Notes under the pieces: model-generated
Database searches by the model: none
Seen by the model: the letters and a program-made list of their open reading frames with translations, nothing else
What the model was told of the DNA's origin: nothing
Source: Planctomycetota bacterium
GTDB taxonomy: Bacteria > Planctomycetota > J058
Direction: 5' to 3'
Length of the DNA: 64,000 bases
NCBI GenBank assembly: GCA_023954375.1
Contig: JAMLIC010000003.1
Coordinates: forward strand, 1-64,000
Translations under genes and position numbers: made by a program
Part shown: positions 26,178-34,100 of the stretch, one piece after another
Layout: each line of letters opens with the position of its first letter
Position numbering within the stretch: position 1 is the first letter of the stretch

Positions 26178-27773
26178 ATGAAGAAGCACACGCCGGCGCC
26201 CGAGGGCTACTACGAGGACGACCCCGACGACGTCCACGACCTCGCGCTCGACGAGGTCACCCTGCGCGCGCGCCTGCGCCAGCGGCTCGCGGCCGTCATG
26301 GGCACCTCCTACGGGATCTCGGCCCTGGTCCACGTGGCGATCCTGCTCGTCCTGGCGACGATCATCATCGCGTCGCCCGCCGCGCAGGAGCCGAAGCTGA
26401 TCCAGGTCTCGCACGCGGTCGAGCCGCCCAAGGTCGAGGAGGAGCGCGAGCGCGACCTCAAGGACACGCCGCTCGTCCCGCTCGAGGAGCAGGTCGAGAC
26501 GCCGATCATCATCCAGCAGGACCACGTCGAGGTGACGAGCGAGGTGCCCAGGGGGATCTCGTTCGACAACCCGACCGACAAGAACCTCGAGGACCGCTTC
26601 ACGGATGACGCGAGGGGCCTCAGCGGTGGCGCGTCGGGCGCCTACGGCTCGCGCTTCGCCACGGGCGCCCCCGGGCCGGAGGGGGGCGGCAAGGAGACCG
26701 AGGAAGCGGTCCGCGCGGCGCTCGAGTGGCTGCGCCGCCACCAGGACCCCGACGGCGCCTGGCGGTCCACCTGGGCCGAGCGCTGCCAGGACGACCGCTG
26801 CAAGGGCGGCGTGTGGCAGGACGGCGGCGGCGACCACGCCGTGGGCTACACGGGGCTGGCCGTGCTCGCCTTCCTGGGCAACGGCAACACGCACCGCTTC
26901 GCGAAGGTGCGGGCGTACCGGCCGGTGGTCCAGCGCGCCCTGCGCTTCCTGCGCAGCAAGCAGCGCGCGGACGGGCGGATCGGCTGGGAGCGGCCCGACG
27001 AGCAGGCCTACGACCACATGATCGCCACCATGGCCCTGTGCGAGGCCTACGCGATCACCCGCGACTTCGAGCTCAAGACGCCGGCCCAGCGCGCGACGGA
27101 GTTCCTGGTCGAGGCGCAGAACCCGGGCCTCGGGTGGCGCTACGCCCCGCGCGGGGGGCGCAACGACTCGTCGGTGACGGGCTGGGCCGTGCTGGCCCTC
27201 AAGGCGGCGCACACGGCCGGCTTCTCGATCCCGCCCCAGGCCTTCGACGGCGCGCGGAGCTGGTTCCTCCGCGCCACCGACTCCGAGGCGAACACCGGCT
27301 ATCAGACGCCCGGGGGCGGGTCGTCCTTCCTCGGCCCCAACGACGGCAAGTTCGACGAGCAGCCCACGAACACGGGCGTGGCGCTCCTGTCGCGGCTGCT
27401 CATGGGCGAGCGCCGCAGCACCGACGCCCTGCGCCAGGCGACGAAGCACCTGCTCGCCGCGCCGCCCTCGTGGCCGTCGCGCGAGCAGGTGCGCAAGGTG
27501 AACTTCTACTACTGGTACTACGGCACCTACGCCATGTTCCAGATGGGCGGCCAGCCCTGGCACGACTGGAACGCGCAGCTGAAGCAGGCGCTCCTCCCCC
27601 ATCAGCGGCGCGGCGGCTGCGCCGACGGCTCGTGGGACCCCGACTGCCCCTGGGCGCTCGTGGGCGGCCGCGTCTACGCGACCGCGATCAACGCCCTGAC
27701 GTTCGAGATCTACTACCGCTACGAGCGCGCCAGGGAGACGCCGCCCCACGACGGGGTCGAGCGCCCCCGGTGA
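26178..27773 (+). CDS. Membrane-anchored alpha/alpha-toroid protein, paralogue
   Basis: 531 residues, GGAGG before ATG 26178. Same architecture as the 20854 protein: acidic N-terminal tail (YYEDDPDDVHDL), membrane helix (about 45-66, GISALVHVAILLVLATII), external linker PIIIQQDHVEVTSEVPRG and GGASGAYGSRFATG, then a toroid with LEWLRRHQDPDGAWRSTWA, LRFLRSKQRADGRIGWE, FLVEAQNPGLGWRYAPRGGR, GGGSSFLGPNDGKFDE, YYWYYGTYAMFQMGG and GCADGSWDPDCPWALVGGRVY. The TSYGIS motif ahead of the membrane helix and the long shared blocks show recent duplication. It is 18 nt after the RING-like gene and ends the cluster. Confidence 0.85.
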   Translation: MKKHTPAPEGYYEDDPDDVHDLALDEVTLRARLRQRLAAVMGTSYGISALVHVAILLVLATIIIASPAAQEPKLIQVSHAVEPPKVEEERERDLKDTPLVPLEEQVETPIIIQQDHVEVTSEVPRGISFDNPTDKNLEDRFTDDARGLSGGASGAYGSRFATGAPGPEGGGKETEEAVRAALEWLRRHQDPDGAWRSTWAERCQDDRCKGGVWQDGGGDHAVGYTGLAVLAFLGNGNTHRFAKVRAYRPVVQRALRFLRSKQRADGRIGWERPDEQAYDHMIATMALCEAYAITRDFELKTPAQRATEFLVEAQNPGLGWRYAPRGGRNDSSVTGWAVLALKAAHTAGFSIPPQAFDGARSWFLRATDSEANTGYQTPGGGSSFLGPNDGKFDEQPTNTGVALLSRLLMGERRSTDALRQATKHLLAAPPSWPSREQVRKVNFYYWYYGTYAMFQMGGQPWHDWNAQLKQALLPHQRRGGCADGSWDPDCPWALVGGRVYATAINALTFEIYYRYERARETPPHDGVERPR

Positions 27774-27783
27774 GCGCCGCTCG

Positions 27784-27848
27784 CTACGGGCGCGAGCGCG
27801 CCGCGCGAGCGGCCTCCTCGAGCCTTCGAGCCCCCCGTCGAGGCCGTC
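27784..27848 (-). pseudogene. Decayed copy of the spoIIM-like gene 3' end
   Basis: Read on the minus strand this stretch gives ...LEEAARAARSRP-stop, nearly the same as the C-terminus LEEALRAARSRR-stop of the gene at 30542-31735. By hand alignment about 54 of 66 bases match with a one-base deletion that breaks the frame (DGLDGGLEG then LEEA). Similarity also extends a little beyond the stop (GGTGAGCG on the plus strand). No further upstream part of the gene is recognisable. Confidence 0.5.
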
Positions 27849-27923
27849 CGGCGTCCGTCACCGTGGGCGAGCGGCCTCGAGCCGCCCGCCCGAGCGGCCG
27901 GCGCACCGCCTTGCTATGGTCGT

Positions 27924-27943
27924 CCTCGTCGCGGGCGACGAGG
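27924..27943. promoter_or_regulatory. Perfect inverted repeat in leader of GDPD gene
   Basis: CCTCGTCGC-GG-GCGACGAGG, 9-bp arms, just after a -10-like TATGGT (27915-27920) and 22 nt before the GTG at 27966. Position fits an operator or a leader hairpin. Confidence 0.4.
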
Positions 27944-27965
27944 TCGGGATGCCGAGGCCTGCAAG

Positions 27966-28811
27966 GTGAGCGACGCCTTCGCCAGCTCGGCCCTCGGGGA
28001 GCGGCTCCGCCCGGGCACGTTCACGCGCACGGGGCACCGCGGCGCGCGGGGCCTGGCCCCCGAGAACACGCTCGAGGGCTTCCGCCGCGCGCTGGAGGCC
28101 GGCGTCGACATGCTGGAGCTGGACGTCCAGCTCACGCGGGACGGCGACGTCGTGGTCATCCACGACCCGCTGGTGGACCGCACGACCGACTGGGCGGGCC
28201 CGGGGCCGGGCGCCGTGGCGGCGCTGAGCCTGGCCGAGCTGGCGCGGCTCGACGCCGGCCACGCCTTCACCCCCGACGGCGGCCAGAGCTTCCCCTTCCG
28301 CGGCCAGGGGGTGCGCATCCCCCGGCTGGTCGAGGTGCTCGAGGCCCTCCCCGGGGTGCTGATCACGGTCGAGGTCAAGTCGCCGCATCCCGCGCTCGTG
28401 GCGCAGGTCGTGGCGCTCGTGCGCCGCCACGCGCCGGAGCGGGTGGTGCTCGCCTCCGCGGACCACGCGACGCTCCGCGCCCTGCGCCGCGCGGCGCCGG
28501 AGCTCCCCTCCAGCTTCTCGGGGCGCGAGGTGCGCGACTTCTACCTGCTCTCCCGGCTCGGCCTCACGGGCCTCCTCTTCCGCTCGCCCGGGCGGTTGAT
28601 CCAGGCGCCGCTGTGGTCGGACCACGACCGCGGCCGCGGCCTGCGGCTCGTCGGGCCCGCCCTGCTGCGCGCGGCCCACGCCAGCGGCCGCGCCGTCCAC
28701 GTGTGGACGGTCAACGAGCCCGCGACCATGCGCGCGCTCATCGCCCTGGGCGTGGACGGGATCACCACCGACCGGCCCGATGTGCTGGCCGAGGTGCTGC
28801 GCGGGGGCTGA
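27966..28811 (+). CDS. Glycerophosphodiester phosphodiesterase
   Basis: A 281-residue enzyme of the GDPD/UgpQ family, which hydrolyses glycerophosphodiesters to glycerol 3-phosphate and an alcohol. TGHRGARGLAPENTLEGF holds the first catalytic His and the Glu; MLELDVQLTRDGDVVVIHDP holds the metal ligands and second His; LPGVLITVEVKSP and VHVWTVNEPATMRALIALGV near the end are also typical, closing with GITTDRPDVL. There is no signal peptide, so it should be cytoplasmic. The GTG start at 27966 has only a weak Shine-Dalgarno (GCAAG). It is a single-gene unit after the toroid cluster; 158 nt separate it from the next gene. Confidence 0.88.
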   Translation: MSDAFASSALGERLRPGTFTRTGHRGARGLAPENTLEGFRRALEAGVDMLELDVQLTRDGDVVVIHDPLVDRTTDWAGPGPGAVAALSLAELARLDAGHAFTPDGGQSFPFRGQGVRIPRLVEVLEALPGVLITVEVKSPHPALVAQVVALVRRHAPERVVLASADHATLRALRRAAPELPSSFSGREVRDFYLLSRLGLTGLLFRSPGRLIQAPLWSDHDRGRGLRLVGPALLRAAHASGRAVHVWTVNEPATMRALIALGVDGITTDRPDVLAEVLRGG

Positions 28812-28969
28812 CGCCGCTCCCGACGCGCGAGCGCGGCCAGGCGGCGAGCCGCTGGAGCGGATCGAGGCGGCCGGGTGAGCTCGACCGGCGCCCGCCGTCC
28901 CCCCTCGCGGCGGGCCCGTCCCTGGACTACGCTCTCCGCCCCGACCCAGGCGCCGGGGGTGGAGGACCC

Positions 28970-30142
28970 ATGAGCTCGCGTACGCTGTTGACCCCCTTCG
29001 TGCTGTGCCTCCTGGCCGCGTCCGCGCCCGCCGCGCGCGGCGAGGGCGAGCAGGCGCGCGACGGCCAGGGCCTGCTCGCGGAGGCCGCCGGCTTCGACGC
29101 GGCCCTCGAGGGGCGCCACGGGTTCGGCATCTACATGGGCGGCACGAAGAACCTCGGCACGGCCACGCTCGAGGTGCGCCGCGCCGAGGCCCCGGCGACC
29201 TACGCCGTCACCGCGCGCATGACGATGACCATGGGCCCGAACCGCCGGGCGGGTGTGGACGAGCTCCTCCTCGACGAGCGCCTGGCGCTGATCTCCTCGC
29301 ACAGCACCGAGGAGGAGACCCGCGGCGACAAGACGGTGAAGAAGACGACGACGACCCGCCGCGACGGTGACGCGTGGGTGCGCGAGGTGGTCGAGGACGG
29401 CGGCGCGCCGACGACGAAGCGGATCAGCGCGCGCACCCCTCAGTACTGGGACGTCCCCATCTTCGTCCTCTTCCTGCGCAAGGCCGACCTGAGCAGGTCG
29501 GGCGACTGGCTGCTCCACGGGACGCGGTGGGACGACGAGCCGCGCGCGATGGACATCCGCCTGCAGGTCGCCCCGGCGCGGACGAAGGTCACGCACCGCG
29601 GGCGCGAGGTCGAGGTCACGGAGGTCCGCATCGAGCGCGTGGGCAAGGACGCCTCGATCTTCCGCGTCGACGCCCAGGGGCGCGTGCTCTCGCTCGCGCC
29701 GGAGGGCGCGCCCGTGATCATGCTCGCGGGCACCGACGAGGAGATCGGCGCCGACGTGGCCCCCGCGACCGCCGCCGGAGAGCCGGGGGTGGAGACGCCG
29801 ACGCTCGGGGTCCGCGTCTACCTGGAGGTCCTCATGAAGGCGCGCGACGTCGACGCGCTCGACACCGTCATGGACTGGCCGGCGATCTTCGAGGCCATGT
29901 CGAAGGAGAACGAGGAGATCGCGGCGATCGGCGCGGAGGGGCTGCGGTCCGTCTTCAAGCAGCAGTTCAGCCAGACGCCCTCGCCCTTCGGCAAGGAGGA
30001 GCTGGAGCTGGCGCTCGGCATGGCGGAGGTCGAGCTGAACGGCGAGGACGCGGCCACCGTGACCATCCCGGGCGCCGAGGACAACCCGTTCCGTCTGCGC
30101 CGCGGGCCCCGCGGGTGGCGGCTCGTCGCCATCCCCCACTAG
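28970..30142 (+). CDS. Secreted protein of unknown function
   Basis: A 390-residue protein, GGAGG 5 nt before ATG 28970. The signal peptide is TLLTPFVLCLLAASAPAARG. The mature part starts as a beta-rich lipocalin/LolA-like or DUF3108-like stretch: HGFGIYMGGTKNLGTATLEV, VTARMTMTMGPNRRAGVDEL, DERLALISSHSTEEE, suggesting an antiparallel barrel that binds a hydrophobic ligand. From about residue 285 a helical part follows (LEVLMKARDVDALDTVMDWP, FKQQFSQTPSPFGKEEL) with a DUF-like C-terminal sheet. No catalytic motif was recognised. It is monocistronic as far as can be seen, followed by a G/C-tract hairpin. Confidence 0.7.
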   Translation: MSSRTLLTPFVLCLLAASAPAARGEGEQARDGQGLLAEAAGFDAALEGRHGFGIYMGGTKNLGTATLEVRRAEAPATYAVTARMTMTMGPNRRAGVDELLLDERLALISSHSTEEETRGDKTVKKTTTTRRDGDAWVREVVEDGGAPTTKRISARTPQYWDVPIFVLFLRKADLSRSGDWLLHGTRWDDEPRAMDIRLQVAPARTKVTHRGREVEVTEVRIERVGKDASIFRVDAQGRVLSLAPEGAPVIMLAGTDEEIGADVAPATAAGEPGVETPTLGVRVYLEVLMKARDVDALDTVMDWPAIFEAMSKENEEIAAIGAEGLRSVFKQQFSQTPSPFGKEELELALGMAEVELNGEDAATVTIPGAEDNPFRLRRGPRGWRLVAIPH

Positions 30143-30183
30143 ATCGCGGCTGCGGCGGAGGATGGCGGGCGCTGCCGTTCGCC

Positions 30184-30215
30184 GGGGGGGGGGGGGGGGC
30201 GCCCCCCCCCCCCCC
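30184..30215. repeat. G16-CG-C14 homopolymer hairpin
   Basis: Sixteen G, then CG, then fourteen C, 41 nt after the stop at 30142. It can fold into a very stable hairpin on either strand, and the G tract could form a G-quadruplex. Same design as the element at window positions 1-56. Confidence 0.7.
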
Positions 30216-30379
30216 ACGGCCGCTCAGGCTCGGTCGGCGGCCAGGAGGCCGCCTTCCCTCGCCTTCGCGCGGCATCGCCTCGCCCTCCTCCGCCTCGCCT
30301 GACGCTCCTGCTGCGAAGGCGCGGTGAGGTGTGCTCGGTGGCGGCTCGGCCGTCGGAGAGGCCAACCGCCAACAGCCAA

Positions 30380-30454
30380 GAGCTAAGAGCTAAGAGCTGA
30401 GCTGGGCTGAGCTGGGCTGGACTGGTGAGCCAGGCTGAGCTAAGAGCTAAGAGC
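30380..30454. repeat. Direct repeats of GAGCTAAGAGCTAAGAGC
   Basis: The 18-base word occurs exactly at 30380-30397 and 30437-30454, separated by GAGCTGGGCT-type units. Base composition is clearly lower in GC than the surroundings. Simple-sequence intergenic repeat of unknown role, downstream of the SpoIIM-like gene. Confidence 0.65.
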
Positions 30455-30541
30455 GGCGATTGCGCGGGCGATCGAGCGCCAGGGCTCGACCAGGAGTTTC
30501 GGGCGCGAGGTCGTCTGCGCCCGCCGAGGGTGAGCGCGCCG

Positions 30542-31735
30542 CTACCGGCGCGAGCGGGCCGCGCGCAGGGCCTCCTCGAGGCCGCCGAGGCCGTCGTCGA
30601 GGTCGTCGTGCGCCGCCGCGGGCACGGCGCCCTCGGCGCGCGTCGCCGGCCCGCCGGCGAGGGCCGCCAGCCACGCGCGGGGCGGGCGCGCCCACCCGAG
30701 CCACAGCGCCCAGAAGGCCGCCGTCGCGGCCGCGAACCAGTAGCGGCCGGGCTCCGAGAGCCCCGACTGGCGCACGAACGACTCGAGCGCCGCGGCGAGC
30801 AGCAGCATGGGGAAGGCGAGCAGCGCGAGCCGCAGGACGTCGGGCCGCGCCTCGCGCAGGGCCTCGCGGCGCGAGCGGTCGCCGGGGGCGACCATGAGGC
30901 GGCCCAGCCACAGCCCGCCGCCCGCGAGGAGCACGATCGCCAGCAGCTCCGTCACGCCGTGCGGCAGGATCCAGGCCCACCACTCCCAGGCGAGGCCGCG
31001 CGAGACGAACGTGTGCGAGTAGGAGCCGAGGACCATGCCGTTGAACAGGAGCACCGCGCCGGTCGGCACCCCGGCGAGCGGCCCGGCGAAGAAGGCCAGG
31101 AGCGCCACGCGCGTGTTGTTCTGCCAGAGGAAGGCGGCGAAGACCGCCTTCTCGCCCGCGCCGTGCCCCCCCTCGCCGTCGTCGGGGCGCCCGGCGCGTA
31201 GCGTCTTCAGGAGCTCGTCCTTCGTCGCGTAGGGCGTGCGCTCGTCGCCCGCCTGCATGACGAGCTCGAGCGCCCACTCGGCGTCGTCCGCCGCGCCGAC
31301 CCAGCCGTAGGCCGCGCCCGCGAGGAGCAGCGCGGCCGCGAGCAGGTGGTAGCGCCACGCCCGGCGCACGGCCACGGGCGCCAGCAGCAGGGCCACGAGC
31401 CACGCGCGCGCGCCGGCGCCCTGCTGCGCCGCCGACGCCGCGCCGTAGATCAGGCCGTGCGCCCGCCCGACGAGGTCGTTGAGCCGCTCGCGCTCGGCCA
31501 CCGACGCCCCGCCCGCCCGGGCGAGCGCGAGCTGCGTGGCCGCGGCCCGGTAGAGCCGCCCCAGCTCGCCCACCTCGTCGCCCGAGAGCGCCGAGAGCCG
31601 GCCGCCGGCCCGGGCCAGGAGGTCGTCGAGCCGCCGGAGCTGCGCCGCCCGGGTCCCCTGCGCTTCCCGCAGGGGAGGCGTTCCGCTAGCATTCCGGCGG
31701 CCGCCGTCCCGGCCGGAGAGGTCGTCCGCGTCCAT
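30542..31735 (-). CDS. SpoIIM-like (stage II sporulation protein M family) membrane protein
   Basis: Up to 397 residues. A soluble helical N-terminus (LRRLDDLLARAGGRLSALSG, ELGRLYRAAATQLALARA) is followed by several membrane helices (LLLAGAAYGWVGAADDAE, VALLAFFAGPLAGVPTGAVL). The family signature is FNGMVLGSYSHTF and WWAWILPHGVTELLAI. Despite the name the family is widespread in non-sporulating bacteria, typically next to RDD, MoxR and DUF58 genes, as here. The start is uncertain: the ATG at 31735 overlaps the ATG of the divergent RDD gene, and a -10-like TAGCAT for that gene lies inside this reading frame, so the real start may be further in. A decayed copy of its 3' end lies at 27784. Confidence 0.85.
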   Translation of the reverse strand: MDADDLSGRDGGRRNASGTPPLREAQGTRAAQLRRLDDLLARAGGRLSALSGDEVGELGRLYRAAATQLALARAGGASVAERERLNDLVGRAHGLIYGAASAAQQGAGARAWLVALLLAPVAVRRAWRYHLLAAALLLAGAAYGWVGAADDAEWALELVMQAGDERTPYATKDELLKTLRAGRPDDGEGGHGAGEKAVFAAFLWQNNTRVALLAFFAGPLAGVPTGAVLLFNGMVLGSYSHTFVSRGLAWEWWAWILPHGVTELLAIVLLAGGGLWLGRLMVAPGDRSRREALREARPDVLRLALLAFPMLLLAAALESFVRQSGLSEPGRYWFAAATAAFWALWLGWARPPRAWLAALAGGPATRAEGAVPAAAHDDLDDGLGGLEEALRAARSRR

Positions 31736-32558
31736 GTCCCAGGTCTCCTTCCCCTGGACGCCCCGGGGCGACGTGATCGCCCTCGAGACGCCGGAGCTGA
31801 CCCGGGTCGAGTATCGCCTGGCGCCCTTCGGCGCGCGCATCGTGGCCGCGGCCCTCGATCGGCTGGTCGTCCTCGCCATGCTCCTCGGGCTCCTGGTCGT
31901 CGGCGGCATCCTCGTCGCCGTGGCCGGGGTGGCGACGCTCGGCGCCGACGCGCCCCTGACGCTCCTCGCCGTCGTCATCGCGGCGGGCTTCCTCCTCAAC
32001 ACGCTCTACCTCGCCTGGGCCGAGGCGCGCGGCGGCGGCCAGACGATCGGGAAGCGCCAGCTCGGCCTGCGCACGATCCAGCTCACCGGCCACGCGCCCG
32101 GCGTGGCCGCGGCGCTCGTGCGCAACCTCGCGCGGGTGTTCGACGACATCCCGCTCCTGTGGGTCGTCCCTACGCTCACCGCCTCGCGCCAGCGCCTGGG
32201 CGACCTGCTCGCCGGCACGTGCGTCGTGATCGAGCGCCCGCCCGCCGCCCTCACCGCGCCGGTCGTGTGGCCCGCCGAGAGCTGGCGCGCGCTCGCCGAG
32301 CGGCGCTTCGAGCTGCCGCCCGAGGCCGCCCGCCGCCTCGTCGGCCACGACCTCGACCTGATCGAGTACGTCCTGCGCCGCGTCCAGGCCGAGCCCGAGC
32401 CCGCGCGCCGCGACGCGCTCCTGCGCCCGGTCGTGCGCCGCTACCTGCGCCGCCTGGGGCTCGTCGCCGAGCTCGAGGCGACGGCGATGGCCTCGCCCCG
32501 CCGCTTCCTCGGCGAGGTCGGGCTCATGCTCCGCGACCGCCACCAGGGGGCCGCGTGA
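31734..32558 (+). CDS. RDD family membrane protein
   Basis: A 274-residue protein. The RDD domain (about 20-160) shows APFGARIVAAALDRLVVLAM (the R and D), membrane helices LLGLLVVGGILVAVAGV and TLLAVVIAAGFLLNTLYLAW, then GGGQTIGKRQLGLRTIQL and ASRQRLGDLLAGTCVVIE, which are strongly typical. A cytoplasmic C-terminal helical extension of about 110 residues follows. A -10-like TAGCAT lies at 31686-31691. It is the first gene of a six-gene operon in which each start overlaps the previous stop. Confidence 0.88.
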   Translation: MSQVSFPWTPRGDVIALETPELTRVEYRLAPFGARIVAAALDRLVVLAMLLGLLVVGGILVAVAGVATLGADAPLTLLAVVIAAGFLLNTLYLAWAEARGGGQTIGKRQLGLRTIQLTGHAPGVAAALVRNLARVFDDIPLLWVVPTLTASRQRLGDLLAGTCVVIERPPAALTAPVVWPAESWRALAERRFELPPEAARRLVGHDLDLIEYVLRRVQAEPEPARRDALLRPVVRRYLRRLGLVAELEATAMASPRRFLGEVGLMLRDRHQGAA

Positions 32559-33385
32559 GCCTCGAGCTGCGCGAGCGCGACATCGGCCAGCTCCTGGCCC
32601 AGATCTTCTCCTTCTCGGCCGACCAGTTCGGCCGCCTGTTCATCCTCCAGTGCATCGCCGGCCTGCCCGTGCTGGTGGCGCAGCTCGTCCTGCAGCCCGG
32701 CCTCGACCTCGACCTGAGCTTCGGCGGCCGGCCCGAGGAGCTCGCCCCGGTCGTCGGCGCCTTCTACGGCAAGCTGCTGATCGTGGCGGTCGTCGCCGCG
32801 CTCTTCTTGCCCATCGAGGTCGTCGCCGCCTCGCTCCTCGTCCAGCGCCTCGTCGACGGCCAGCCCCCGGACCTCCCCGGCTGCCTGCGCGAGGCCCTGC
32901 GCCGCTGGCCCCGCTGCCTCCTGCTCACGGTGACCCTGGGGGTGATCGTGGCCCTGGGCGCCATGTGCTGCATGGTCCCCGGGGTCGTCTTCTCGATCTG
33001 GTTCTTCGTCGTCGTGCCGGTCTTCGTCATCGAGCGCACCCCCTGGACCGGCGCCTTCGCCCGCAGCCGCGGCATCGTCGGCGGGCTCTCGGGCGGCGGC
33101 CGGTTCCTCGAGGTGCTGGTCGTCTACCTGCTCACCGCCTTCGCGCCCGGCATGATCCTGGCGCCGATCTTCCTGGCGCTGACCCTGATCCCGAGCGTCT
33201 CGGCGCAGCTGATCCTCCAGCAGACGCTCACGATGGGCGCCGGCGTGGTCATGCTCGCCGCGCCGCCGCTGGTCTACTACCACCTGCGCGTCACCCGCGA
33301 GGCGTACGACCTCCAGCGCATCTGCGAGCTCGTGGACGTCATCGGCGCGCAGGCGCAGCAGGCGGACGACCGTGGCCAGGCGTGA
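32555..33385 (+). CDS. Polytopic membrane protein (GDPD-type membrane domain)
   Basis: A 276-residue protein, GTG 32555 overlapping the RDD stop (GTGA). It has about six hydrophobic helices, for example VGAFYGKLLIVAVVAALFLP, TLGVIVALGAMCCMVPG, FSIWFFVVVPVFVIERTPW and AFARSRGIVGG, then VYYHLRVTREAYDLQRI. The order and the VPVFVIERTPWTGAFARSRG segment match the membrane domain found in YihY-like/glycerophosphoryl diester phosphodiesterase membrane domain proteins, which here has no catalytic domain attached. It probably forms a membrane complex with the RDD and SpoIIM-like proteins. The function is unknown. Confidence 0.75.
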   Translation: MSLELRERDIGQLLAQIFSFSADQFGRLFILQCIAGLPVLVAQLVLQPGLDLDLSFGGRPEELAPVVGAFYGKLLIVAVVAALFLPIEVVAASLLVQRLVDGQPPDLPGCLREALRRWPRCLLLTVTLGVIVALGAMCCMVPGVVFSIWFFVVVPVFVIERTPWTGAFARSRGIVGGLSGGGRFLEVLVVYLLTAFAPGMILAPIFLALTLIPSVSAQLILQQTLTMGAGVVMLAAPPLVYYHLRVTREAYDLQRICELVDVIGAQAQQADDRGQA

Positions 33386-34100
33386 GCGCCGCGCCCCCTG
33401 CCTCGCCGCGCTCCTCGCCCTCGTCGCGCTGACCCCCGCGCGCGGCGACGAGGCCCCGCCGCCGACCCCGGACGACGTCGCCACGGCGCTCGAGGCCGTC
33501 CTCGACGACCCCGCCCTGCGCGACGGCCTGCGCACCTCGCACATGGACGCCGCGGCCCCGGGCGACGTGCTGGCCGAGGGGACCGCGCGCCTGTGGGACG
33601 CGTTCCGCCGCTGGTCGGCGCGCCTGGCGCGCGAGCACCCGGCCCTCTACATGGCGCTGTTCGCCGGGCTCGCCCTGGCGCTCGTGCCGCTCCTCGTGCA
33701 CCTGGGCTGGAGCCTGGCCCTCGCCTTCCGCGGCGGCTCGCGCGGCCCGCCGGGGGCGGCGGAGGCCGACGACCCGGCCGCGCGGCGGCGGCGCTCGGCG
33801 GAGCTGCGCGCCGAGGCGCGCGCCCTCGCCGCCGCGGGCGACCTGCGCCAGGCGACGCGCGCCCTCCTGCTCGCCTTCCTGGCCCTGCTCGAGGAGCGGC
33901 GCGCCCTCGCCGTCGCCGGCTCGTGGACCAACCGGGAGGTGCTGGCGCGCCTGCGCGTCGAGCCGGCGGTCCGCGCGCGGCTGGCGCGGTTCGTCGCCGC
34001 CGCCGACGCCGCCTGCTACGGCGACCAGCGCCCCGGGCCCGAGGTGCTCGCCGACGGCGAGGCGCTCCTGCTCGACCTCGAGCGCGGAGCGGCGCCGTGA
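33372..34100 (+). CDS. DUF4129-containing membrane protein
   Basis: 242 residues, GTG 33372, overlapping the previous gene by 14 nt. A signal peptide (LAALLALVALTPARG) leads to a short external part, then a membrane helix (about 93-115, LYMALFAGLALALVPLLVHL) and a cytoplasmic helical DUF4129 domain: RRRSAELRAEARALAAAGDL, LLAFLALLEERRALAV, WTNREVLARL and YGDQRPGPE. DUF4129 proteins accompany MoxR, DUF58 and transglutaminase genes. Direction and overlap tie it to the operon. Confidence 0.82.
   Translation: MARRERRAPCLAALLALVALTPARGDEAPPPTPDDVATALEAVLDDPALRDGLRTSHMDAAAPGDVLAEGTARLWDAFRRWSARLAREHPALYMALFAGLALALVPLLVHLGWSLALAFRGGSRGPPGAAEADDPAARRRRSAELRAEARALAAAGDLRQATRALLLAFLALLEERRALAVAGSWTNREVLARLRVEPAVRARLARFVAAADAACYGDQRPGPEVLADGEALLLDLERGAAP

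Larger units (their letters stand above)
30143..30541. other. 399-nt convergent intergenic region with two repeat types
   Basis: Lies between the 3' ends of the secreted-protein gene and the SpoIIM-like gene. It contains the G-tract/C-tract hairpin at 30184-30215 and GAGCTAAGAGC repeats at 30380-30454. No convincing gene: reading frames here have no ribosome-binding site and poor composition. Confidence 0.6.
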
